From Lysobacter sp. BMK333-48F3 (GTDB taxonomy: Bacteria; Pseudomonadota; Gammaproteobacteria; Xanthomonadales; Xanthomonadaceae): 64,000 nucleotides of DNA. The notes below the pieces were generated by a model, which was given only the letters and a program-made list of their open reading frames with translations, was not told where the DNA came from and made no database searches. Of the stretch, positions 1 to 8,234 are shown in pieces (within the stretch, counting starts at the first letter, position 1; each line of letters opens with the position of its first letter). The DNA is taken from contig NZ_JAIHOO010000001.1 in the NCBI RefSeq assembly GCF_019733395.1, forward strand, positions 4,216,894 to 4,280,893, written 5' to 3'. The translations under genes and the position numbers were made by a program.

Positions 1-983
1 TCGCCGGCGAGGTGCGCGCCGCCGATCTGGATCGTGTCCAGGCTGGACAGGTCGTAGCGCCGGCGTGCGCCCGACTCCAGCCAGGCCAGCGCCAGCGCCG
101 GCACCACCGCGGTCAGGCTGACCCGCTCGCGCTGGATCAGTTCGAAACAGGCCTCGGCCTCGGGCCGCCGCGCCAACACCACGCAGCCGCCGGCATCGAA
201 CACCCCCAGGGCGCCGGGCGAACTCATCGGGAAGTTGTGCGCCGCCGGCAGCGCGCACAGGTAGACGCAGCGCTCGTCGAGGCCGCAGATCCGGGCGCTG
301 GCGCGGACGCTGTACAGATAATCGTCGTGGGTGCGCGGGATCAGCTTGGGCACGCCGGTGCTACCGCCGGACAGCTGCAGGAAGGCGACCTCGCCCGCAT
401 CCGGGCCGTCGGCCGGATCTCCGGTCGGCAGCGGCGCGTCGTACAGCGCATCGAATGCGTGGAATTCCTGCGCCTCGCCGACCACGATCGCCTGCTGCAG
501 GCAGGCGTGCTCGGCCTGCAGTTCGCGCAGCAGGTCGCGGTAGTCGAAGCCGCCGTCGCGGTCGGCGACGATGGCGGCGCGGGCCTGGGCGTGGCCGACG
601 AAGTAGCCGATCTCGGCGCGCCGGTGCGCCGGCAAGGCGAACACCGGCAGCGCGCCGATCCGGAACAGCGCGTAGCAGGCGACGTAGTGTTCGGCCAGGT
701 TCGGCAGCTGCAACACCACCCGGTCGCGCGCCACGATGCCGATCCGGCGCAGGCCGGCGGCGAAAGCGCGCACGCGGCGGTCGAATTCGGCGTAGGTCCA
801 GCGGCGCTCGCCGCAGACCAGCGCGATCCGCTGCGGATGCTGCGCCGCCACTTGCGCCAACCGCGTGTACAGGCCGATCCCGGCCCAGTAACCGCGCTCG
901 CGATAACGCCGGGCGAAGTCCGCCGGCCACGGCACGAAGCCGTCCAGATGCGCGTCCCCCTGCGCCTGCGCCGCTACGCTCAT
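1..983 (-). CDS. entE: 2,3-dihydroxybenzoate-AMP ligase (EntE/DhbE type), 3' end outside window
   Basis: Activates 2,3-dihydroxybenzoate as an adenylate for loading onto an aryl carrier protein, the entry step of catechol siderophore assembly in the cytosol. About 327 residues are visible and the C-terminal part runs off the left edge. The adenylate-forming core motif is seen as LQLSGGSTGVPK, followed by PRTHDDYLYS, and the N-terminus (DGFVPWPADFARRYRERGYW) is the usual opening of this family. The ATG at 983-981 overlaps the stop of the upstream isochorismate synthase gene as ATGA, so the two are translationally coupled. The remaining pathway genes (isochorismatase, NRPS or polyamine-condensing enzymes) would be expected to the left of the window. 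Lysobacter makes the catechol siderophore lysochelin, so that product is plausible but is inference. Confidence 0.9.
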   Translation of the reverse strand, partial: MSVAAQAQGDAHLDGFVPWPADFARRYRERGYWAGIGLYTRLAQVAAQHPQRIALVCGERRWTYAEFDRRVRAFAAGLRRIGIVARDRVVLQLPNLAEHYVACYALFRIGALPVFALPAHRRAEIGYFVGHAQARAAIVADRDGGFDYRDLLRELQAEHACLQQAIVVGEAQEFHAFDALYDAPLPTGDPADGPDAGEVAFLQLSGGSTGVPKLIPRTHDDYLYSVRASARICGLDERCVYLCALPAAHNFPMSSPGALGVFDAGGCVVLARRPEAEACFELIQRERVSLTAVVPALALAWLESGARRRYDLSSLDTIQIGGAHLAG

Positions 984-2236
984 GCCTCGCCCTCCCCCGC
1001 CTCCACGGCATGCGCCAGGCCCATCGCGCCGAGCATGGTGCCGAGCTTGGCGCTGGTTTCGGTCAGCTCGGCCTCGGGTTCCGAGCCGGCGACGATGCCG
1101 GCTCCGGCGAACACGGTCGCCTGCTGTTCCTCGACCAGGGCGCACCGGATCGTCACCGCCCATTCGCCGTCGCCGTCGGCGTCGCACCAGCCGACCAGGC
1201 CGGTGAACAGGCCGCGGTCGTAGCCTTCCAGTTCGCGGATCGCGTCGCGCGCGAGCTGGGTCGGCGCGCCGCACACCGCCGGGGTCGGATGCAAGGCCAG
1301 GGCCAGGCGCAGCGAACTGGTGGCCGGATCTTTCAGCACGCCGTCGACGCGGGTCGACAGATGCCACATGGTCGGCGTCGCCAGCAGCGACGGCGTCGCC
1401 GGCACCTGCAACTCGCGACAGTACGGGGCCAGGCTGGCGGCCACCGCCTCGACCACCAAGGCATGCTCGTGCAGGTCCTTGGCCGATTCGAGCAGGCCGC
1501 GGGCGCGGCGCGCATCCTCGTCGGGATCGGCGACGCGCGGGATCGAGCCGGCCAGCGGATTGGAGACGATGCGCGCACCGCGCTTGGCCAGCAGCAGTTC
1601 CGGGCTGGAGCCGATCAGGCAGGCCGGCGCGCCCTGCACCGCGGCCAGGTCCATGGCGAAGGTGTAGGCCGAGGGCGCACGCGCCAGCAGTTGCGACAAC
1701 AGCTGCGGAACGTCGACCCGCGCGCCGATGCGCAGGCTGCGCGACATCACCACCTTACGCAGTCCGCCGTCGCGGATCTGCGCCAGCGAGCGTTCGACGT
1801 TGCGCTTGAACTGGGCCGGCGCCGGCACCGACTCGATCGCCGGCCTGGGCCGTTCGTTGCCGGGCACCGCGCTCAACGCCGCGCCGCGATGGCGTGCGCG
1901 GCCGGCGGCGAACACCGCCTGACTCGGCAGCCACAGGCACGCGCCCTGGCCGCGGTCGAACGGCACTGCGCCGAGCAGCGGCAGCCGGCCGTGTTCGAGC
2001 GCGGTCTGCGCGAGCAAGCGCTCGGCCGCGCCGGCCAGGTCGTCGTCGATCGCCCGGGTCAGCGGCGCCAACAGCCCGCGCGCATGCCATTGCTGATGCG
2101 AGGAAGAGAACAGCGAGTCGTGCGGCTGATAGCCCGACAACAGCGGCGAGGCGGCGCCGGCGATCGCGAGCGCTGCGACGGCGGCGGTGTCGTTGCCGGT
2201 GTCTTGGCGCGCCAGTCCATTGGCGTCGCCGATCAT
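980..2236 (-). CDS. entC: isochorismate synthase (EntC/DhbC type)
   Basis: Converts chorismate to isochorismate, the first committed step to 2,3-dihydroxybenzoate. The protein is 418 residues. It belongs to the chorismate-utilising fold, with the conserved blocks [19 protein letters not shown] and [13 protein letters not shown], and ending in the TGLVGW region. An open frame continues upstream of 2236, but family homology begins only at [11 protein letters not shown], so that start is preferred. The next gene (dihydroxybenzoate ligase) overlaps by 4 bp. Fur control is expected for such genes, but I found no convincing Fur box between 2237 and 2500. Confidence 0.9.
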   Translation of the reverse strand: MIGDANGLARQDTGNDTAAVAALAIAGAASPLLSGYQPHDSLFSSSHQQWHARGLLAPLTRAIDDDLAGAAERLLAQTALEHGRLPLLGAVPFDRGQGACLWLPSQAVFAAGRARHRGAALSAVPGNERPRPAIESVPAPAQFKRNVERSLAQIRDGGLRKVVMSRSLRIGARVDVPQLLSQLLARAPSAYTFAMDLAAVQGAPACLIGSSPELLLAKRGARIVSNPLAGSIPRVADPDEDARRARGLLESAKDLHEHALVVEAVAASLAPYCRELQVPATPSLLATPTMWHLSTRVDGVLKDPATSSLRLALALHPTPAVCGAPTQLARDAIRELEGYDRGLFTGLVGWCDADGDGEWAVTIRCALVEEQQATVFAGAGIVAGSEPEAELTETSAKLGTMLGAMGLAHAVEAGEGEA

Positions 2237-2567
2237 GGCGCGCCTCCGCACGTATCGGCGACAGGGCATGACGCGCACGGCTGCGACAGCGCGCACGAAC
2301 GAAGACGGGCTGGCGCGTCGATCGCGCCGCGAGTGGATTTCACGGAAGCACCTGCAAGCTCTGGGGGATGGTCGAGCTTGCGGGCGTGGGCGCCGGCTGG
2401 CTGAGGGACGGGCGATGGGGCGCCGTCGAATGGGCAATAAAGTAAGCGCAGCCGGCGAGCTTGGCAAGGCGATAACGCCGGCGATGCGCGCCGGATAATG
2501 TGCTGCGCCGCACGGTCCGGAACGACCGTGCGGCGTCGCATCGCGATCGTGCGCCGCTGCGCTGCGA
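2237..2567. other. intergenic region between entC and the glucanase gene
   Basis: No gene is visible in these 331 bases. It must hold the promoter for the minus-strand siderophore genes and the 3' flank of the glucanase gene, including the hairpin at 2506-2535. No clear -10/-35 pair or Fur box could be assigned by eye. Confidence 0.5.
2506..2535 (-). terminator. 12-bp perfect hairpin downstream of the glucanase gene
   Basis: CGCCGCACGGTC (2506-2517) and GACCGTGCGGCG (2524-2535) pair perfectly around a 6-base loop, 33 bases past the stop of the glucanase gene on the minus strand. There is no clear T-run after it, so it may be a weak terminator or an mRNA-stabilising hairpin. Confidence 0.55.
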
Positions 2568-3914
2568 TCAGTAGTCCTGGTAGTAAACGTTGTCGATGAA
2601 GACATCGACGTTCGACCCGGGCGGATCGGCGGCGAGCATGAACATCTGCTTCAGCGCATGCAGGTCGAGGTCGTGGAAGGCGCTGAACGGGATGCTGACT
2701 TCGTGCCAGTTGCCGTCGCGGACCAGGCCGTATTGCTGGCCACCGGGGGCGAACACGATCCAGCTGTCGCCTAAGGAACTGTTGAGGCCGATCTTGAAAC
2801 TGTTGCCGGCGGTGGTGCGCATATGGAACTTGAGCCGGCCGTTGCCGAAGCGGCTCATGTTGCGATAGCCGGTGTACACGCCGAGCCCGTACCACGCGCC
2901 GGCGTTGGCGCGGAAGGCCATCGACTGGCTACCCTCGTACGCCGGCGCGGCGATCGGAGTCAGGTTGTTCCACAAGTACAGCTCGGCGTCGCTGCCGTAG
3001 TTCAGGCGCGCGTTCATGTCGCCGCGCTCGGTGTAGACGCCGAACTTGCCGGCGGGTGCGTTGGCGCCGGTGTACAGCTCGCTGCCCGGGTTCTGGTACA
3101 GGCGGATGTAGTCGATCTCCATCTTGCCGGGTAGCGGCGCGCTGATCCCGGCGTTGGAATAGATGCCGGTGTAGCTGCCGCCGACGGCCAGGTTCAGCAG
3201 CAGGAAGTGCTGCTGGTGGAACTCGTGCAGCGAGGCGCCCTCGATGTCGGAAATCGCGAACTCGAAGTACGGCCGGCCGTCGATGGAGACGCGGATGAAC
3301 TGCGGGTCCCAGGTCATGCGATAGACGTGGAAGCCACCGGACAGGTCGCTGGGGCTGTCGTAGTCGCGGCCGTAATCGGCCTGCGAACCCTGGTAGTCCC
3401 AATGCACCGCCGCGCCGACCCGGCGATTGGTCAGCCCGGCGCCGATCGCCGCGGCCGAGCCCATTTCGACCAGGTCGATCTCGCCGCGCGCCGGCCAGTT
3501 GCCGACCGTGCCGAGCATCCAGTACGCCGGCCACAGGCCGTTGCGCAGGTCCGGCACCTTGATCCGCGCCTCTAGGGTGCCGTACTTGAAGTGCAGCCGG
3601 CCCTCGGTCTTGAGCCGCGCCGAGGTGAACGCGCGGCTGCCGAAGGCCTCGCGCCGGGCTTCGATCACCAGCCGTCCGTTCTCGATCCGCGCGTTCTCCG
3701 GCCGGCTGGTGTAGTACTGCAATTCGCTGTTGCCCCAGCCGCACAGGCCGATCTGGCAGCCGTCGCCGACGTCGTAAGTCCAGCGGTTGCGGTCGATCGA
3801 CGGACCGTTGAATTCGTCCCGCCAGACCAGGGTCTGCGCGGCGGCGGGCATTGCCGCGGCCAGGCCGAACAGCGATGCGAGCAAGGCGGTCGTTGCCAAG
3901 CGCGTGGGATTCAT
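2568..3914 (-). CDS. secreted glycoside hydrolase family 16 beta-glucanase
   Basis: Probable endo-beta-1,3-glucanase (laminarinase type) that attacks fungal or algal glucans outside the cell. The protein is 448 residues with a Sec signal peptide (residues 1-26, cleavage after PAAA). A GH16 domain covers about residues 28-265, with the catalytic EIDLVE motif at 145-150 (E145 nucleophile, D147, E150 acid/base), one residue tighter than the barley-type spacing but normal for the family. The C-terminal 170 residues (GKFGVYTERGDM...VDVFIDNVYYQDY) form a beta-rich module like the carbohydrate-binding domains on Lysobacter and marine glucanases. The start at 3914 is fixed by the signal peptide. Exact substrate is inference. 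A palindromic operator lies upstream at 3981-3994. Confidence 0.9.
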   Translation of the reverse strand: MNPTRLATTALLASLFGLAAAMPAAAQTLVWRDEFNGPSIDRNRWTYDVGDGCQIGLCGWGNSELQYYTSRPENARIENGRLVIEARREAFGSRAFTSARLKTEGRLHFKYGTLEARIKVPDLRNGLWPAYWMLGTVGNWPARGEIDLVEMGSAAAIGAGLTNRRVGAAVHWDYQGSQADYGRDYDSPSDLSGGFHVYRMTWDPQFIRVSIDGRPYFEFAISDIEGASLHEFHQQHFLLLNLAVGGSYTGIYSNAGISAPLPGKMEIDYIRLYQNPGSELYTGANAPAGKFGVYTERGDMNARLNYGSDAELYLWNNLTPIAAPAYEGSQSMAFRANAGAWYGLGVYTGYRNMSRFGNGRLKFHMRTTAGNSFKIGLNSSLGDSWIVFAPGGQQYGLVRDGNWHEVSIPFSAFHDLDLHALKQMFMLAADPPGSNVDVFIDNVYYQDY

Positions 3915-3980
3915 GAGCCGGTTCTCCTGCAAGCGATGGGGAGGCGCCCGCGTGCGCAGGCCGCTCGAATGTCCTCTCAA

Positions 3981-3994
3981 TGACAGCGCTGTCA
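3981..3994. promoter_or_regulatory. perfect 14-bp palindrome TGACAGCGCTGTCA, LacI-type operator candidate
   Basis: The sequence is perfectly palindromic with a central CG, the form typical of LacI-family sugar regulators. It lies 67 bases upstream of the glucanase start, in the divergent region 3915-4176. Control of the glucanase by a glucan or beta-glucoside-responsive regulator is inferred; no such regulator gene is in the window. Confidence 0.6.
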
Positions 3995-4176
3995 ACGGCG
4001 CCGGCCGCGGCGGAAGCGCAGATGATCCGGTTTCCAGGCCGGGTTCACGGTTCGGGTGTGGCGCGGATGCGGCTGCGCCGGGCCGCGTGTTGCAGGACAG
4101 CAGCGGTTCGCGTCGCGCCGGGCTGGCGGAACCGCCGCCAGCGGAGATAATCCGGGCTTTCCTCGCCCGATTCCGC

Positions 4177-5685
4177 ATGCCTCTTTCGCATCTGCTGTTG
4201 CGCGCGCTCTTGCCCGCCGCCCTGCTCTGCGCCGCCCTGCCCGGCCGCGCCCTGGAGCTGCCGCGCCGCTGGATCCACGGTGCCGCCGGCGAGCCCGCCC
4301 TGCAGGTGCAGGCGGCCGCGCCGGGTCTGTGGATCCTGCGCCAGTCCAAGGCCTCCAACTTCGAGGCGCCGTTCCTGTACCTGCTCGCCGGCGAGGATCG
4401 CGCGCTATTGCTCGACAGCGGCGCCGAGCCCGCCGTCGGCACCGCGCTGCCGCTGCGCGCCGCCGTCGACGAGTTGCTCGCGCAATGGCAACGCGAACGC
4501 GGCCGCAGCGAACTCTTGCCGCTGGTGGTCGCGCATACCCACTCGCATCGCGATCACATGTACGGCGACGCCGTGTTCCGCGATCGTCCGCACACCCAGG
4601 TGGTCGGCCGACCGGTCCAGGAAGTCGCCGCGTTCTTCGGCCTGGCGCGCTGGCCCGAAGGCGAAGCTGGCTTCGACTTGGGCAGCCGCGAACTGCGCGT
4701 GCTGCCGCTGCCGGGCCACGACCCGGCGCATATCGCCGTCTACGATCCGCTCACGCGCAGTCTGTTCAGCGGCGATAGCCTGTATCCGGGCCTGCTGACC
4801 GTGCGCGATCTGCGCGCTTACCGCGCCAGCGCCGCACGCCTGGCCGCGTTCGCCCGGCGACGGCCGGTGACGCAGGTACTGGGCGCGCACATCGAGATGA
4901 GCGCGCGCCCCGGCGAACTGTACCCGCTGGGCAGCACCGTGCAGCCCGACGAACACGGTCTGGCCCTGGACGGCGCGATCCTGCCGCGCTGGCGGGCCGA
5001 GGTCGAGGCGCTCGGCGACTTCCTGCACCAGGACACGCACCCGCACTACGCTTTCGCCCGCGTGCCTCAGACGGGCGAATTCGCCGACCCGCCCAACACT
5101 CACGGCATGCTGGTGGCCGGCGTCGACACGGTCTATCTGTCGCATCTGCCGATGCCGCACTCGCCGCACGACTACCAGCTGATCTTCCAGGCGCAACTGC
5201 CGGCGCAGGCGCTGACGCGCTATCGCGAAGACGCCGCCGGGCATCCGCAGCACTACTACACCCTGGTACCGAGCGAGCGCTGGGTGCTGCCGGACACGAT
5301 CAAGCCCGGGGCGAGCTTCCGCGCCGACCTCTACCGCGGCCATTTCGAGCGCGGCGGCACGCCGATCGCACGCGACCTGCAGGTCGGCGTGGGCCGGATC
5401 GTGCATTTCCGCCGCTTCGAACCCGGGCGCAAGCCCGATGCCGCGGCCTGGATCGCTTTCGGCGGCGGTCGCGAACGTTTTCTCGCCCATCGCATCGAAG
5501 CCGCGCCGGACATGGACCAGATCGTCCGCATCGACGGCTCCGCGACCGGCGCCGCGCTCGACGAAGGCCGCCCGTTGCGTCGGCCGTGGGCCCGCGGCCT
5601 GGGCGAGTTGCGCGTCGGCGACCGCGTCGGCCGGGCCCGGGTCGAGCGCGTGCTGTACACCGAATACGGCGATCTGGCGCGATGA
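4177..5685 (+). CDS. exported metallo-beta-lactamase-fold hydrolase
   Basis: Protein of 502 residues with an N-terminal signal peptide (MPLSHLLLRALLPAALLCAALPGRA). A metallo-beta-lactamase domain occupies roughly residues 30-260, with the metal-binding motif THSHRDH and later LPGHDPAHI and FSGDSLY (conserved His and Asp ligands). The C-terminal half has no recognised domain and has tryptophan- and proline-rich stretches. It is longer than single-domain members. The substrate cannot be told from sequence. The start is the first ATG in front of the signal peptide; the open frame upstream has no family similarity. The gene is divergent from the glucanase. Confidence 0.8.
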   Translation: MPLSHLLLRALLPAALLCAALPGRALELPRRWIHGAAGEPALQVQAAAPGLWILRQSKASNFEAPFLYLLAGEDRALLLDSGAEPAVGTALPLRAAVDELLAQWQRERGRSELLPLVVAHTHSHRDHMYGDAVFRDRPHTQVVGRPVQEVAAFFGLARWPEGEAGFDLGSRELRVLPLPGHDPAHIAVYDPLTRSLFSGDSLYPGLLTVRDLRAYRASAARLAAFARRRPVTQVLGAHIEMSARPGELYPLGSTVQPDEHGLALDGAILPRWRAEVEALGDFLHQDTHPHYAFARVPQTGEFADPPNTHGMLVAGVDTVYLSHLPMPHSPHDYQLIFQAQLPAQALTRYREDAAGHPQHYYTLVPSERWVLPDTIKPGASFRADLYRGHFERGGTPIARDLQVGVGRIVHFRRFEPGRKPDAAAWIAFGGGRERFLAHRIEAAPDMDQIVRIDGSATGAALDEGRPLRRPWARGLGELRVGDRVGRARVERVLYTEYGDLAR

Positions 5686-5701
5686 CGCGCCGGCCCGCGG
5701 C

Positions 5702-5732
5702 TTGACCTTCCCACGTGGGAAGGTTGCATGCT
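5702..5732 (+). promoter_or_regulatory. CueR/MerR-type copper promoter with perfect 20-bp palindrome
   Basis: ACCTTCCCACGTGGGAAGGT (5705-5724) is a perfect inverted repeat lying between a -35 element TTGACC (5702-5707) and a -10-like CATGCT (5727-5732). The spacer is 19 bases. The long 19-20 bp spacer with a GC-rich dyad starting at the -35 is the hallmark of MerR-family activators such as CueR. It lies 81 bases upstream of copL, so copper-induced transcription of copL-copA-copB-cytochrome c is inferred. No cueR gene is in the window. Confidence 0.85.
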
Positions 5733-5812
5733 GCGCGACGCGGGCGGGCGATTCGGCTTGAAACCCAAGTCGGCCTGCACCATCCTGTGCCCCGCACTCC
5801 TGTCGGCGCCTC

Positions 5813-6256
5813 ATGACCTTGTATTCGCTACTGCTGCGCGTGCTGCTGATCGTCGCCCTGAGCCTGAACGGCTATGCGACGGCGGCCATGTCCGTGAGCG
5901 GAGCGCATGCGATGCACGGCGGACGCGGATCCGATCGCGTTGCCGCACCCGTCGCGGCCGTCGCCGACGCATCGGCCGCAGCCGAGGCGCAGGCCAGTTG
6001 CCATGGCCACGAAGACGGCACCGCGCCGGCACCGACGGCCGTCCCTGAACCGACCGCGCCGGACGGCGCGCCCGCCGGCGACGACGATTGCTGCGGACAG
6101 GCCTTGTGCCAATGCGATTGCCTGCAGGCCGCGGCGATCGTCCGCATCGCCCTGCCCTTGCCTGCGCCGCTGGCGGCCGCGGCTCCGGCCCTGCCGGCGG
6201 AAACCGGCGCGCCGAACGCCGAATCCAATCGCCTGATCCGGCCTCCCATCGCCTGA
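5813..6256 (+). CDS. copL: CopL-family metal-binding protein
   Basis: Small exported protein (147 residues) that opens the Xanthomonas-type copLAB copper-resistance operon; in Xanthomonas copL is needed for copper-dependent expression of copAB. The N-terminus is a signal-like hydrophobic segment (LYSLLLRVLLIVALSLNGYATAAM). Several potential copper ligands follow: a MHGG stretch, CHGHED and the cysteine cluster CCGQALCQCDC near residues 94-104, then an alanine/proline tail. It lies directly behind the CueR-type promoter and about 150 bp before copA. The assignment rests on position, size and the ligand pattern. Confidence 0.8.
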   Translation: MTLYSLLLRVLLIVALSLNGYATAAMSVSGAHAMHGGRGSDRVAAPVAAVADASAAAEAQASCHGHEDGTAPAPTAVPEPTAPDGAPAGDDDCCGQALCQCDCLQAAAIVRIALPLPAPLAAAAPALPAETGAPNAESNRLIRPPIA

Positions 6257-6410
6257 GTCCCGCGCCGGAGCCCACGCTCCGCCACCCGCAGCGCTGCGCG
6301 CCACAGGCGTGCGGCCTGCAGCGCCCGTCCGTGGCCGCAGCCGCGCTGCGCTTGCCCGGACCCGAATGCTTCGCGACACTGCTCGCGACGCTTCCCGCAA
6401 GGAAGGTCTG

Positions 6411-8234
6411 ATGAACCGATACTCCCGTTTCGGCGGCAACGACGCCGCGCATCCGCCCGACGCCGGCCGCCGCCGCTTCGTCGCCGGCCTGGCCGTCGGC
6501 GGCCTGGTCGCCGGCAGCGGCCTGTGGCGCAACGCCGCCGCCGCGCCGCTGGCGACCGCGCCGCAAGTGCTCAGCGGCACCGAATTCGACCTCTCGATCG
6601 GCGCCGCGCCGGTCGATTTCACCGGTCGCGTGCGCCAGGCGATCACCGTCAACGGCAGCCTGCCGGCGCCGCTGCTGCGCTGGCGCGAAGGCGATACCGT
6701 GACCCTGCGCGTGGCCAACCGCCTGCGCGAGGGCATGACCTCGATCCACTGGCACGGCCTGATCCTGCCGGCCAACATGGACGGCGTGCCGGGGCTGAGC
6801 TTCGACGGCATCCGCCCGGGCGAGAGCTACGTCTACCGGTTCAAGGTCGGCCAGTCCGGCACCTACTGGTACCACAGCCATTCGCTGTTCCAGGAACAGG
6901 CCGGCCTGTACGGCGCGATCGTGATCGACCCGCGCGAGCCGGCGCCGTTCCGTTACGACCGCGAGCACGTGCTGTTGCTGTCGGACTGGACCGACCTGGA
7001 CCCGGCGGCGCTGTTCCGCCGGCTCAAGAAGATGTCGAGCTACGACAACTACTACAAGCGCACGGTCGGCGATTTCATGCGCGACGCGCGCGAACGCGGC
7101 CTGCGCGAAACCCTGCGCGACCGCGGCGAATGGGGGCGGATGCGGATGACCCCGACCGACCTGTCCGACGTCAACGGCCATACCTACACCTACCTGCTCA
7201 ACGGCCGCACCCCGGCCGGCAACTGGACCGGCCTGTTCCGGCCCGGCGAAAAGGTGCTGCTGCGCTTCGTCAACGGCTCGGCGATGACCTACTTCGACGT
7301 GCGCATCCCGGGGCTGAAGATGACCGTGGTCGCCGCCGACGGCCAGTACATCCACCCGGTCACGGTCGACGAGTTCCGCATCGCCGTAGCCGAGACCTTC
7401 GATGTGCTGGTCGAACCCAGCGGCCAGGACGCCTACACGATCTTCTGCCAGGACAATGCCCGCACCGGCTACGTGCGCGGCACCCTGGCGGTGCGCGAGG
7501 GCCTGCAGGCCGAGGTGCCGCGCAACGATCCGCGCCCGCTGCTGACCATGGAGGACATGGGTCATGGCGGCATGGGCCACGGCGGACACGACATGGGCGG
7601 CATGAAGGGTATGGAGGGCGGCTGCGGCGCCAACATGGGCCATGGCGGCGGCATGAAGGGCATGGAAGGCGGTTGCGGCGCCAACATGGGCGGAGGCGAT
7701 CATGCGAAGCACGGCGCTGCGGCATCGCCGCAGGGCGATCCGCGCCTGATCGACATGCGCGCGATGAGCGTCGCGCCCAAACTCGACGACCCCGGCATCG
7801 GCCTGCGCGGCAACGGCCGCAAGGTGCTGACCTACGCCGACATGCGCAGCCTGTTCGACGATCCGGACGGCCGCGAGCCCGGCCGCGAGATCGAGCTGCA
7901 CCTGACCGGCCACATGGAGAAGTTCGCTTGGTCCTTCGACGGGCAGAAGTTCGAAGGCGCCGAGCCGATCCGCATGACCTACGGCGAACGTCTGCGGGTG
8001 GTGCTGGTCAACGACACCATGATGACCCACCCGATCCATCTGCACGGGTTGTGGAGCGACCTGGAGAACGAGCGCGGCGAATTCCATCTGCGCAAGCACA
8101 CCATCGACATGCCGCCGGGGACGCGCCGCAGCTACCGCGTGCGCGCCGACGCGCTCGGCCGCTGGGCCTACCACTGCCATCTGCTCTACCACATGGAAGC
8201 CGGGATGATGCGCGAAGTGAGGGTCGAAGAATGA
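6411..8234 (+). CDS. copA: CopA family copper-resistance multicopper oxidase
   Basis: Periplasmic multicopper oxidase (607 residues) that oxidises Cu(I) and sequesters copper. A twin-arginine signal is seen (GRRRFVAGLAVGG), as expected for a folded copper enzyme. The copper-ligand motifs appear in order: HWHGLILP, YWYHSHSLFQEQ, HPIHLHGLW and YHCHLLYHMEAGMM. A Met/His/Gly-rich stretch between about residues 380 and 440 contains a 17-residue tandem duplication (MKGMEGGCGANMGHGGG) and probably binds Cu(I). The start at 6411 follows an AAGGAAG ribosome-binding site and precedes the Tat motif. The stop overlaps the copB start as ATGA. Confidence 0.95.
   Translation: MNRYSRFGGNDAAHPPDAGRRRFVAGLAVGGLVAGSGLWRNAAAAPLATAPQVLSGTEFDLSIGAAPVDFTGRVRQAITVNGSLPAPLLRWREGDTVTLRVANRLREGMTSIHWHGLILPANMDGVPGLSFDGIRPGESYVYRFKVGQSGTYWYHSHSLFQEQAGLYGAIVIDPREPAPFRYDREHVLLLSDWTDLDPAALFRRLKKMSSYDNYYKRTVGDFMRDARERGLRETLRDRGEWGRMRMTPTDLSDVNGHTYTYLLNGRTPAGNWTGLFRPGEKVLLRFVNGSAMTYFDVRIPGLKMTVVAADGQYIHPVTVDEFRIAVAETFDVLVEPSGQDAYTIFCQDNARTGYVRGTLAVREGLQAEVPRNDPRPLLTMEDMGHGGMGHGGHDMGGMKGMEGGCGANMGHGGGMKGMEGGCGANMGGGDHAKHGAAASPQGDPRLIDMRAMSVAPKLDDPGIGLRGNGRKVLTYADMRSLFDDPDGREPGREIELHLTGHMEKFAWSFDGQKFEGAEPIRMTYGERLRVVLVNDTMMTHPIHLHGLWSDLENERGEFHLRKHTIDMPPGTRRSYRVRADALGRWAYHCHLLYHMEAGMMREVRVEE
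7602..7703 (+). repeat. 51-bp tandem duplication inside copA
   Basis: Two in-frame copies (7602-7652 and 7653-7703) encode MKGMEGGCGANMG plus a glycine/histidine spacer. Small synonymous differences (GGT/GGC, GAG/GAA, GGC/GGT) show the duplication is not brand new. It lengthens the Met-rich copper-binding loop. Confidence 0.85.

Noticed and set aside
2237..2500. Possible Fur box upstream of isochorismate synthase (GGATAATG and CAATAAAG fragments)
   Set aside because: Only short partial matches to the Fur consensus and no symmetry over 19 bases; not enough to report as a site.
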